The translations under genes and the position numbers were made by a program. DNA of 16,793 nucleotides, taken from the NCBI GenBank assembly GCA_946409675.1, contig CAMJXI010000007.1:1-16793 (forward strand), read 5' to 3'. Positions 11,113 through 16,793 of the stretch are shown here, piece after piece (positions within the stretch are counted from its first letter, which is position 1; every line of letters starts with the position of its first letter). The notes under the pieces are model-generated. The model was not told where the DNA came from and ran no database searches. It saw only the letters and a program-made list of their open reading frames with translations. The DNA is from an uncultured Lactobacillus sp. (GTDB lineage: Bacteria; Bacillota; Bacilli; Lactobacillales; Lactobacillaceae).

Positions 11113-12243
11113 TTATTTCTCCTCAATAAATGGCAAAATCGCACCATTTTCAATCTGTATAATCTTCGGTTGTTTTATTATTTCCCAGGAAATGCCGTCC
11201 AAATCCGTCGTGGTAATAAAAGTTTGCGTTTTTCCGTGAATAAAATTCAACAAGGCATTTTGTCTTGTCTTATCAAGCTCTGACATCACATCGTCGAGCA
11301 GAAGAATAGGATATTCATGGGTAATTTTTTCAAAAAGCTGAATCTCAGCTAATTTCAAGCTTAAAACGACCGTTCTTTGCTGGCCTTGCGAACCGTAGAG
11401 GTGCGCGTCCTTGCCATCAATCGTGAAAACCAAGTCGTCACGGTGTGGTCCAACTAAAGTCGTCCCTAATTTAATTTCTTTTTCCTCGGAACTTTGGTAA
11501 ACATCCAAAATCTTCTGGTATATTTCCTCAGTCGAGGTCGTCTCATCGACCCCGTTAACCGAGCAAGCGTAACTGATGACTAATTTTTCGTTCTTAGCAC
11601 TGATTTGGCGGTGCGACTCTTGCGCGAATTCGTTCAAAAACTTGAGGTAGTTAATTCGTCTTTGAACAATTTCGGCTCCAAGCCCTGCCAATTGATCAGA
11701 TAAAACCTGTAAAAAGACTCGATCAGTCGCTTGTTTGTAGTTTAGTTGCTTTAAATAATTGTTCCGTTGTTTCAAAACTTGGCGATAATGACTCAGGAAA
11801 TAAAGATATTCCGGGTTAATCTGGCCAAATTCTAAATCCATAAAACGCCGACGCGTAACGGGTGAACCCTTAATCAGGTTCAAATCTTCCGGCGAAAACA
11901 AGATAGTATTCATCTTGCCCACGTAGTTTGATAATTTAGCTTGTTCAATATGGTTGATTAACGCCTTTTTTCCTTGGGCCGTAATTCGTAGTTCCAAACT
12001 CAAATCAATTTGGCTACGAAAAAGCTGGCCGGAGATTTTGGCAAAATCCGCCTGAAAATTAATCAAATCGTGGTCATTGCTGGTCCGGTGTGACCGCGTT
12101 AACGCCAGAAAATAAATTGCTTCCAACAAGTTAGTTTTTCCTTGAGCATTCTGCCCAATGAAGATATTTACGTTGGGATCAAACTTAACGCTAACCTTTT
12201 GGTAATTACGAAAATTTTCTAGCGAAAAATCCGTGAGGTACAT
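11113..12243 (-). CDS. recF: RecF, DNA replication and repair ATPase
   Basis: RecF is an SMC-like ATPase that, with RecO and RecR, loads RecA at single-strand gaps. The product is 376 residues. The Walker A motif is GQNAQGKT at 30-37, the ABC-type signature GSQGQQRT is at 284-291, and Walker [13 protein letters not shown] is at 313-324. Its ATG overlaps the yaaA stop as TAATG and has no clear ribosome site of its own, so it probably depends on translation through yaaA. It sits directly before gyrB. Confidence 0.97.
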   Translation of the reverse strand: MYLTDFSLENFRNYQKVSVKFDPNVNIFIGQNAQGKTNLLEAIYFLALTRSHRTSNDHDLINFQADFAKISGQLFRSQIDLSLELRITAQGKKALINHIEQAKLSNYVGKMNTILFSPEDLNLIKGSPVTRRRFMDLEFGQINPEYLYFLSHYRQVLKQRNNYLKQLNYKQATDRVFLQVLSDQLAGLGAEIVQRRINYLKFLNEFAQESHRQISAKNEKLVISYACSVNGVDETTSTEEIYQKILDVYQSSEEKEIKLGTTLVGPHRDDLVFTIDGKDAHLYGSQGQQRTVVLSLKLAEIQLFEKITHEYPILLLDDVMSELDKTRQNALLNFIHGKTQTFITTTDLDGISWEIIKQPKIIQIENGAILPFIEEK

Positions 12244-12464
12244 TAGAAATCTAACTCGCCAACTAATTCATATTCATTTTCACCAACAGAAACATGATCC
12301 CCAGCCCGCAATTTTTTGCCTCTGCGTGTCTCTTTTTCTTGATTTACGAAGACGTCATTGTCTTGCAAATACCATTTGGCCTGACCGCCAGATGAAATGT
12401 AAGTTAGTTCTTTTAAAAACTGCGCTAAGGTTAAAAAATCACCTTTAATAATAAATTTTTCTAT
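12243..12464 (-). CDS. yaaA: S4-domain RNA-binding protein YaaA with a non-canonical start codon
   Basis: This small S4-domain protein is found between dnaN and recF in most Firmicutes; RNA binding is inferred from the fold and the function is poorly known. The frame reads (x)[19 protein letters not shown], then [10 protein letters not shown] and [16 protein letters not shown], the S4 signature, and ends GELDF: 73 residues, the normal length. There is no ATG, GTG or TTG in the open frame upstream of the conserved part; the frame is closed by TAG about ten codons upstream. AAGGGGG lies eight bases before ATA (12462-12464), which is the best-placed start; ACG just before it is the alternative. 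The stop overlaps recF by one base. Either AUA is used, giving low expression, or an ATG has mutated or been misread. Confidence 0.85.
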   Translation of the reverse strand: MEKFIIKGDFLTLAQFLKELTYISSGGQAKWYLQDNDVFVNQEKETRRGKKLRAGDHVSVGENEYELVGELDF

Positions 12465-12501
12465 CGTAAATACCCCCTTTTGGATACACTCTGACTAATT
12501 C

Positions 12502-12530
12502 ATTATATCGTTTTTAGAAGTAAATCTCAA
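12502..12530 (-). promoter_or_regulatory. Promoter of yaaA-recF-gyrB-gyrA
   Basis: On the minus strand TTGAGA (12525-12530) and TATAAT (12502-12507) are separated by 17 bases. Transcription should begin near 12495, about 30 bases before the yaaA start. Confidence 0.8.
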
Positions 12531-12531
12531 A

Positions 12532-12569
12532 CTTAAAATAGATTTTAAGGCGCTTTAAGCTATTTTAAG
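12532..12569 (-). repeat. Helically phased CTTAAA repeats upstream of the gyrase operon promoter
   Basis: On the minus strand three adjacent 10-base units, CTTAAAATAG, CTTAAAGCGC and CTTAAAATCT, are followed by the inverted element ATTTTAAG, ending one base before the -35. The outermost 10 bases, CTTAAAATAG and CTATTTTAAG, are a perfect inverted repeat. The exact 10-bp phasing suggests a bent UP-like element or an operator. Function is inferred. Confidence 0.7.
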
Positions 12570-12634
12570 ACGAATTAATATCATAGGTATCTGACGGGTA
12601 AAATACGCGGAAATCCTAAAAAATTTACGAATAA

Positions 12635-12662
12635 CAAAAAACCACCCAAAATCTGGTGGTTT
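12635..12662 (-). terminator. Terminator after dnaN
   Basis: On the minus strand AAACCACC pairs with GGTGGTTT around the 8-base loop AGATTTTG and is followed by a T run. It lies 24 bases past the dnaN stop and separates dnaA-dnaN from the gyrase operon. Confidence 0.88.
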
Positions 12663-12686
12663 GCGAAGTGTTTTTCAAAAAGCTAA

Positions 12687-13817
12687 TTAAAATGTCCGAA
12701 CAGGTGTAATTAATTGGACGAAACTCAAGTCTTCTTTTTCTGGTGTGACAGTAAATGGACGAAGAGGTTGCGTGAATTTCATGACGATTTCGTCAGTAAT
12801 TGAGGCACGTAAAGTATCACGCAAATAATCTGGGTTGAAGGAAATTTCGAGTTCTTCACCACTAACTGCTTTGAAGGTGATACTTTCTTCAACATTACCT
12901 ATTTCGGGAGAGTTACCGTTGATGATAATCTCGTTTTCACTTGGTTTGATCGTTAATTTAACGACGTTGTTACGACTTTCGTGGGTCAAAAGACTGGCAC
13001 GGTCGAGTGAGCTAGCTAAATCTGAAATACTGAAGGTTGCTTGAGTTGTTGAAGTTTCAGGCAAAAGACGATCAGTATCAGGATAGTTACCTTCGAGTAA
13101 TCTTGAATAGAATGAAATATTGCCGATTACGAACAACACTTGGTTTTCGCCACTGTTTACGACTACCTCAGGGTTGGCATCGCCGATAATCCGTGAGAGT
13201 TCCGTTAGACTTTTGCCGGGGATAATCAAATCGGTCGCATTTTCAGGACCATTATCCAACGTAATCTTGCGTTGTGACAGACGGTGGCTATCAGTAGCCA
13301 CGGCCTTCAATTCTGTTTGTGAGAAATTGAAGTGCACCCCAGTCAAAATTGGGCGACTTTCTTGGGTAGCAACTGCAAAAGTTGTTTGGTTGATTAATTC
13401 ACGGAAAACTTTACCGCTGATTGCAAAACTTGTCGCAGTTGAAATTTCTGGTAGACGAGGATAGTTGTTTGCATCCAATCCGTTGATCACGAATTCTGCT
13501 TTACCTGAAGTAATGTTTGTTTGGAAATTTTCTTTTACTTCAAAAGAGAAATCTTTGCCTGGTAATTTTTTGATGATTTCACTAAAGAAACGAGCTGGTA
13601 AAATAATTGAACCAGGTGTTTCAACAGTTAAATCTTCACTAACAGGAATTTTAATTTCGATGGAAATATCGGCATCACTACCTGTTAAAACTAATTCTTG
13701 TTCATTTAATGCTAATTTGATCCCAGTCAATATAGGAATAGTTGTCCTTGAAGAAATTGCTCGCATTACATTGTTTAAGTTTTCGAGGAAAATATCGCGT
13801 CTAATATTGAATTTCAT
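12687..13817 (-). CDS. dnaN: DNA polymerase III beta subunit (sliding clamp)
   Basis: DnaN forms the ring-shaped dimer that holds the polymerase and other replication proteins on DNA. The product has 376 residues, a normal length, starting MKFNIRRDIFLENLNNVMRAI and ending SFVQLITPVRTF, where the family has QLI-x-PVR. FSQTELKAVATDSHRLSQRK is the conserved central segment. The ATG at 13817 follows TTGGAGGCAATT; an ATG four codons upstream (MEAI) overlaps the ribosome site and is less likely. It follows dnaA on the same strand across a 156-base gap that contains origin elements and a promoter. Confidence 0.98.
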   Translation of the reverse strand: MKFNIRRDIFLENLNNVMRAISSRTTIPILTGIKLALNEQELVLTGSDADISIEIKIPVSEDLTVETPGSIILPARFFSEIIKKLPGKDFSFEVKENFQTNITSGKAEFVINGLDANNYPRLPEISTATSFAISGKVFRELINQTTFAVATQESRPILTGVHFNFSQTELKAVATDSHRLSQRKITLDNGPENATDLIIPGKSLTELSRIIGDANPEVVVNSGENQVLFVIGNISFYSRLLEGNYPDTDRLLPETSTTQATFSISDLASSLDRASLLTHESRNNVVKLTIKPSENEIIINGNSPEIGNVEESITFKAVSGEELEISFNPDYLRDTLRASITDEIVMKFTQPLRPFTVTPEKEDLSFVQLITPVRTF

Positions 13818-13829
13818 AATTGCCTCCAA

Positions 13830-13861
13830 GTGTTTGTATTTATCTTAATTATATATTATTT
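13830..13861 (-). promoter_or_regulatory. AT-rich unwinding region with dnaN promoter
   Basis: On the minus strand TATAAT (13848-13853) is a perfect -10 for dnaN with a poor -35 (CTACTA) at 17 bases, inside the DnaA-trio array. The whole stretch is nearly all A and T and adjoins the trios, so it is also the likely DNA unwinding element. Confidence 0.6.
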
Positions 13862-13972
13862 AAGTAGTAATAGTAGTAGGTCCTGTGAATTTTGTTGATA
13901 AGTCTTGAAACGCCCAAAAAGACGGGAAAGTGCCTGTTGATAACGTGTGGATAACTTTTGATTTTATGCACA
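13862..13972. other. oriC part 2: DnaA boxes and DnaA-trios between dnaA and dnaN
   Basis: On the plus strand a perfect DnaA box, TGTGGATAA (13946-13954), two one-mismatch boxes, TGTTGATAA (13935-13943 and 13893-13901), and TTATGCACA (13964-13972) are visible. After the innermost box comes a short GC-containing stretch, GGTCC (13879-13883), then AAG-TAG-TAA-TAG-TAG-TAG (13862-13879), then the AT-rich stretch. This box/GC/trio/AT order is that of the Bacillus subtilis unwinding module, where DnaA assembles on the trios and opens the helix. Confidence 0.85.
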
Positions 13973-13973
13973 C

Positions 13974-15341
13974 TCACCGATCTAACATTTGGCGTAAGTC
14001 ACTGATTGCCGTCTTTAATTCCGCATCAGTTTGAATCTCATTTTTAATTTTATCACACGCATGCATAACGGTTGTATGATCCTTGCCACCAAATTCTTGG
14101 CCGATTTTTGGAAGAGAGAAGTCCGTTAATTCTCGCGTGAGGTACATTGCGACTTGGCGCGGTACCACGATTGATTTCACCCGCTTCTTACCTTTTAATT
14201 CGTTGACTGAAGTCTGGTAATAATTGGCGACGACCTCTTGGACTTTGGAAATTTCCAAGCCCCGATTTTTTTTGATGAGCTTGAGGCTGCGCAACGCTTC
14301 TTTAGCAAGTTCTAGCGTGATATCTTTTCGCAAAATAGTCGCGTGGGCTTGAACCTTCACCAAGGCACCTTCGAGGTTTCGAATATTCGTATCGACTTGG
14401 CTAGCGATAAAGTCGAGCGTCTCATCATCGATTTCTAGGTGCTCTCCTGCTGCTTTGTTACGCAGAATGGCGATTCTCGTTTCCAAATCGGGTGGTGTAA
14501 TTTCGACTTGAAGGCCGAAGGAGAAACGCGAAACGAGTCGTTCAGAAAGACTTGGAATCTCGTTTGGTAGGCGATCACTAGTCATAACAATTTGTTTTTG
14601 ATTATTGTAGAGCGATTCAAAAGTATGGAAGAATTCTTCTTGCATACTACTTTTGTTGGCGAAAAATTGAATATCATCTACTAATAGGAGATCACACTCA
14701 CGATATTTTTCGCGGAATTTATTTTGTGTTTTATTTCTAATTGAGTTGATGAAATCATTGACGAAAGTTTCACTTTGAATGTAGACAACTTTCGAGGTCG
14801 GGTAATTAACCAACATTTGATGGCCAATAGCTTGCATCAAGTGGGTCTTACCAAGTCCAACTCCACCAAAAATAAACAGTGGGTTATAAAAACTCCCTGG
14901 TTCATCGGCAACGACGAGCGCTGCTCCGGCGGCAAACTTGTTCCCTTCCCCTTGGACAAAGGTTTCAAAAGTATATTTGTCGTTTAACTTCAGATCACGT
15001 GAAAATTCGTCTGGTGGCTGAACACTTTTGACCTTTGTGCTGGTAGCGCCCGTACCAACGGGTTGGATAAAGGTTGCTGGGTTTTCTTTTCCATCCACGA
15101 CAAAAATTGGCAAAATTTCAATGCCATTCATTGCATAAGCTTCTTGAATTAAGTCTGTCGAGAGATTCTTTTCCCAATAGCCCTTGCTGACAGGAGTTTC
15201 GACCAAAACGACAACTTCTTTAGTTTCTTCATTAAAGGAAAGAGGTTTGGTATTTTTAAACCAAGCATTATAGGTAATTTCGCCGTAATGCCCCTTCATT
15301 TCCTCAGTAAAGTGATCCCAAAATTTATTTAAATCGAACAA
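13974..15341 (-). CDS. dnaA: Chromosomal replication initiator DnaA
   Basis: DnaA binds oriC, opens the unwinding region and loads the helicase; it also represses its own gene. The start is TTG at 15341, preceded by GGGGGAA, giving 455 residues beginning (M)[19 protein letters not shown], as in relatives. Although the frame is open upstream to 15476, that part runs through DnaA boxes and is not coding. Domain I is about residues 1-85 and a variable linker follows. The AAA+ core has Walker A GGVGLGKT at 159-166 and Walker B LLLVDDIQ at 218-225. The DNA-binding domain IV signature [15 protein letters not shown] is at 418-432. dnaN follows. Confidence 0.98.
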   Translation of the reverse strand: MFDLNKFWDHFTEEMKGHYGEITYNAWFKNTKPLSFNEETKEVVVLVETPVSKGYWEKNLSTDLIQEAYAMNGIEILPIFVVDGKENPATFIQPVGTGATSTKVKSVQPPDEFSRDLKLNDKYTFETFVQGEGNKFAAGAALVVADEPGSFYNPLFIFGGVGLGKTHLMQAIGHQMLVNYPTSKVVYIQSETFVNDFINSIRNKTQNKFREKYRECDLLLVDDIQFFANKSSMQEEFFHTFESLYNNQKQIVMTSDRLPNEIPSLSERLVSRFSFGLQVEITPPDLETRIAILRNKAAGEHLEIDDETLDFIASQVDTNIRNLEGALVKVQAHATILRKDITLELAKEALRSLKLIKKNRGLEISKVQEVVANYYQTSVNELKGKKRVKSIVVPRQVAMYLTRELTDFSLPKIGQEFGGKDHTTVMHACDKIKNEIQTDAELKTAISDLRQMLDR

Positions 15342-15367
15342 AAAAATTCCCCCAGTACCTCTAAAGA

Positions 15368-15685
15368 TGTGGATAACGCATGAGATAATTTTACCATTTA
15401 AAAATAGAGTTTTCCACAGGTTAATAAAATTTACAACATATTCACATTGTTGTGGACAAAATTGAGGATAAGTCACAATTCCCTAAAAAAATTTCACAAA
15501 AAAGGTTGCTGTCCACAAAGGGCTGTGGATAACCAACGTATACCAGCAAAGGCCTGAGGCGAAAATTTCAAAACATATTAACAAGCTGTGGATAAAATTA
15601 TAAACATGGTGTGAATTGTGGAAAAACGTGTTAATATACCTGTTAGCAATAAAAAACCAAAAATTTCGGCGGAAAGTTATGCACA
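15368..15685. other. oriC part 1: DnaA-box cluster upstream of dnaA
   Basis: The 478-base gap between dnaA and rpmH holds many boxes. Perfect copies of TGTGGATAA are at 15368-15376, 15524-15532 and 15587-15595. One-mismatch copies are at 15410-15418 (TTTTCCACA), 15451-15459 (TGTGGACAA), 15463-15471 (TGAGGATAA), 15617-15625 (TGTGGAAAA) and 15677-15685 (TTATGCACA). A two-mismatch copy is at 15509-15517. Genes point away on both sides and replication is expected to leave in both directions. The remainder is AT-rich with no gene that I can support. Confidence 0.92.
15388..15416 (-). promoter_or_regulatory. dnaA promoter overlapping a DnaA box
   Basis: On the minus strand TAAAAT (15388-15393) is preceded by TGG, an extended -10. 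TGGAAA (15411-15416) lies 17 bases upstream, inside the DnaA box TTTTCCACA (plus, 15410-15418). A perfect box (15368-15376) lies just after the likely start. DnaA binding should block this promoter. Confidence 0.65.
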
Positions 15686-15711
15686 TGTCGAAAAATTTGT
15701 CAAAATTTTTT

Positions 15712-15740
15712 TTGTTTTTTCTTGCTCTATATGATAGTAT
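15712..15740 (+). promoter_or_regulatory. Promoter of rpmH
   Basis: TTGTTT (15712-15717) and TAGTAT (15735-15740) are 17 bases apart, and TGA before the -10 makes it an extended -10. The start should be near 15747, giving a leader of about 70 bases. Confidence 0.6.
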
Positions 15741-15752
15741 TAATCAGTAATT

Positions 15753-15793
15753 GTGCTTCAGAAACGACCCATGTTGGTCAGACTTGCAAGCAC
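15753..15793 (+). promoter_or_regulatory. Nested hairpin in the rpmH leader
   Basis: GTGCTT (15753-15758) pairs with AAGCAC (15788-15793), and inside it GACC (15766-15769) pairs with GGTC (15776-15779) around CATGTT. It lies between the promoter and the ribosome site. A regulatory role is speculative; I know of no named motif that it matches. Confidence 0.35.
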
Positions 15794-15819
15794 TCACTTT
15801 AAATAGGAGGTGCAGAAAT

Positions 15820-15960
15820 ATGACCACAAAAAGAACTTACCAACCAAAGAAACGTCATCGCGAACGCGTCCATGGCTTCATGAAACGGATGAGTACCAAA
15901 AACGGCCGTCGAGTTTTAGCAAGACGCCGTCGTAAAGGTAGAAAAGTTTTATCTGCTTAA
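15820..15960 (+). CDS. rpmH: 50S ribosomal protein L34
   Basis: L34 is a very basic protein of the large ribosomal subunit. The 46-residue product starts [20 protein letters not shown] and ends [10 protein letters not shown], the full family length. The ATG at 15820 follows ATAGGAGGTGCAGAAAT, a near-perfect ribosome site. The open frame upstream to 15751 is the leader and is not coding. It is the first gene to the right of oriC and is followed by a hairpin and then rnpA, the standard bacterial order. Confidence 0.97.
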   Translation: MTTKRTYQPKKRHRERVHGFMKRMSTKNGRRVLARRRRKGRKVLSA

Positions 15961-15961
15961 G

Positions 15962-15987
15962 CCACTGAAATCAGTGGTTTTTTTATT
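15962..15987 (+). terminator. Terminator or attenuator between rpmH and rnpA
   Basis: CCACTG pairs with CAGTGG around AAAT and is followed by TTTTTTTATT. It starts one base past the rpmH stop and ends 12 bases before rnpA. With no clear promoter after it, partial termination would lower rnpA relative to rpmH. Confidence 0.8.
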
Positions 15988-15998
15988 ATGGAATTGGG

Positions 15999-16391
15999 AT
16001 GAACGCGTTGAAAAAATCATATCGAGTTAAATCAGAGACTGATTTTCAAAAGGTGTTTGACCATAGAGATTCTGTGGCTAATCGCGCTTTTGTAATCTAT
16101 AAATTAGAAAAACCGGGTCAAGAACACTTTCGGGTAGGAATCTCTGCCGGAAAAAAAGTTGGCCATACTGCGGTACTCAGAAACCAGATTAAACGCTATA
16201 TTCGAGCCACTTTGACCGAAGTTATCGATCAAATTCCAGACGAATTAGATTTTTTAATCATTGCTCGACCAGTGGTTCGGGATTATGATATGAAGCAGAT
16301 ACGTCAAAATCTACATCATGTTTTGCGTTTAGCAAAGATTTTGCCAGAAAAAATAGAAGAGGAAATAGACAGTGAAAAAGTTTCTCACTAA
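15999..16391 (+). CDS. rnpA: Ribonuclease P protein component
   Basis: RnpA is the protein partner of RNase P RNA and helps mature tRNA 5' ends. The product has 130 residues; [14 protein letters not shown] and the basic signature [13 protein letters not shown] (RN-x-x-KR-x-x-R) identify it. The ATG at 15999 has only GGGA and GGAA nearby, so the ribosome site is weak. A TTG at 16008 (MKKSYRVK) is an alternative start that fits relatives equally well. The gene overlaps the start of yidC by 20 bases and has an acidic tail, [11 protein letters not shown]. It follows the rpmH terminator. Confidence 0.96.
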   Translation: MNALKKSYRVKSETDFQKVFDHRDSVANRAFVIYKLEKPGQEHFRVGISAGKKVGHTAVLRNQIKRYIRATLTEVIDQIPDELDFLIIARPVVRDYDMKQIRQNLHHVLRLAKILPEKIEEEIDSEKVSH

Positions 16392-16793
16392 AAGAAATCT
16401 TAAGCGTGTCTTAGGATTATCTGCCCTCTTGGTTCTAGCAGTGGTATTAACCGGCTGTAGTACAACCAATGGCCCTATTGATCCAAACAGTTCAAGTTTT
16501 TGGGATAAGTATATTCTCTATAATATGTCATCCTTCTTGCTTTGGATTGCGAAAATGGTTAACAACTCATACGGTTGGGCAATTGTAATTTTTACAATTA
16601 TCGTCCGTGTTGTCTTGTTGCCACTGAATGCCATGTCCATCAAGAACATGAAGAAGACCCAAGACATGACACCTCAGTTGGATGCTTTGAAGAAAAAGTA
16701 TTCATCTAAGGACCAAGACACGCAAAAGAAACTGCAAAAAGAAACACAAAAGCTTTATTCCGAAGCTGGTGTTAACCCTGCAGCTGGCTGTCT
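16372..16793 (+). CDS. yidC: Membrane protein insertase YidC/OxaA (3' end outside window)
   Basis: YidC inserts and folds membrane proteins, with SecYEG or alone. The first 140 residues are present. The GTG at 16372 begins [15 protein letters not shown], a lipoprotein signal peptide with lipobox LTGC, so Cys29 should be lipidated, as in other Gram-positive YidC proteins. [20 protein letters not shown] is the first conserved membrane segment, followed by the cytoplasmic stretch [25 protein letters not shown] lies about eight bases before the GTG, inside rnpA; the 20-base overlap suggests coupling. The gene runs off the right edge. Confidence 0.95.
   Translation, partial: MKKFLTKRNLKRVLGLSALLVLAVVLTGCSTTNGPIDPNSSSFWDKYILYNMSSFLLWIAKMVNNSYGWAIVIFTIIVRVVLLPLNAMSIKNMKKTQDMTPQLDALKKKYSSKDQDTQKKLQKETQKLYSEAGVNPAAGC

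Noticed and set aside
15342..15476. 45-residue N-terminal extension of DnaA
   Set aside because: It crosses two strong DnaA boxes and the proposed promoter; homologues begin at MFDLNKFW.
15483..15686. 67-codon minus-strand frame in oriC
   Set aside because: It is made of DnaA boxes read as codons and has no ribosome site or recognisable product.

Overview
The window reads as the replication-origin region of a low-GC Gram-positive chromosome, most likely Lactobacillaceae. This rests on the oriC gene order (rpmH-rnpA-yidC one way; dnaA-dnaN-yaaA-recF-gyrB-gyrA the other), the low-GC Gram-positive style of DnaA, GyrB and L34, strong AGGAGG-type ribosome sites, and a PyrR-attenuated pyr operon. 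A species cannot be named from the sequence alone.

Layout from the left. On the minus strand is the start of a pyrimidine operon, pyrR-pyrB-pyrC (pyrC is cut by the left edge), with a promoter, PyrR-binding loop, antiterminator and terminator at 2649-2813. Next, also on the minus strand, come a 57-residue membrane protein and a LysR-type regulator gene broken by one in-frame TAA. Divergent from these, on the plus strand, is a two-gene chromate-type transporter pair overlapping by ATGA. A terminator at 5165-5206 separates this block from the minus-strand rpsF-ssb-rpsR unit, which has its own promoter and a structured leader.

From 6485 to 12570 lies the gyrase/RecF operon yaaA-recF-gyrB-gyrA, with tight or overlapping junctions. 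Its promoter is TTGAGA-N17-TATAAT, preceded by 10-bp phased repeats. The S4-domain gene yaaA at its head has no ATG, GTG or TTG start codon. Upstream are dnaN and dnaA. The origin looks bipartite, as in Bacillus: a DnaA-box cluster upstream of dnaA (15368-15685), and a second cluster between dnaA and dnaN followed by a short GC-containing stretch, DnaA-trio repeats and an AT-rich unwinding region (13830-13972). Right of the origin, plus-strand rpmH, rnpA and yidC (cut by the right edge) point away with the rightward fork.

Almost every gene is co-directional with its fork; the transporter pair is the only head-on unit. Most of the window is core replication, topology, translation and pyrimidine machinery. 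I see no wholly new multi-gene system. The points most worth checking are the non-canonical yaaA start, the phased repeats at the gyrase promoter, the nonsense codon in the LysR gene, the small membrane protein, and the leaders of rpsF and rpmH.
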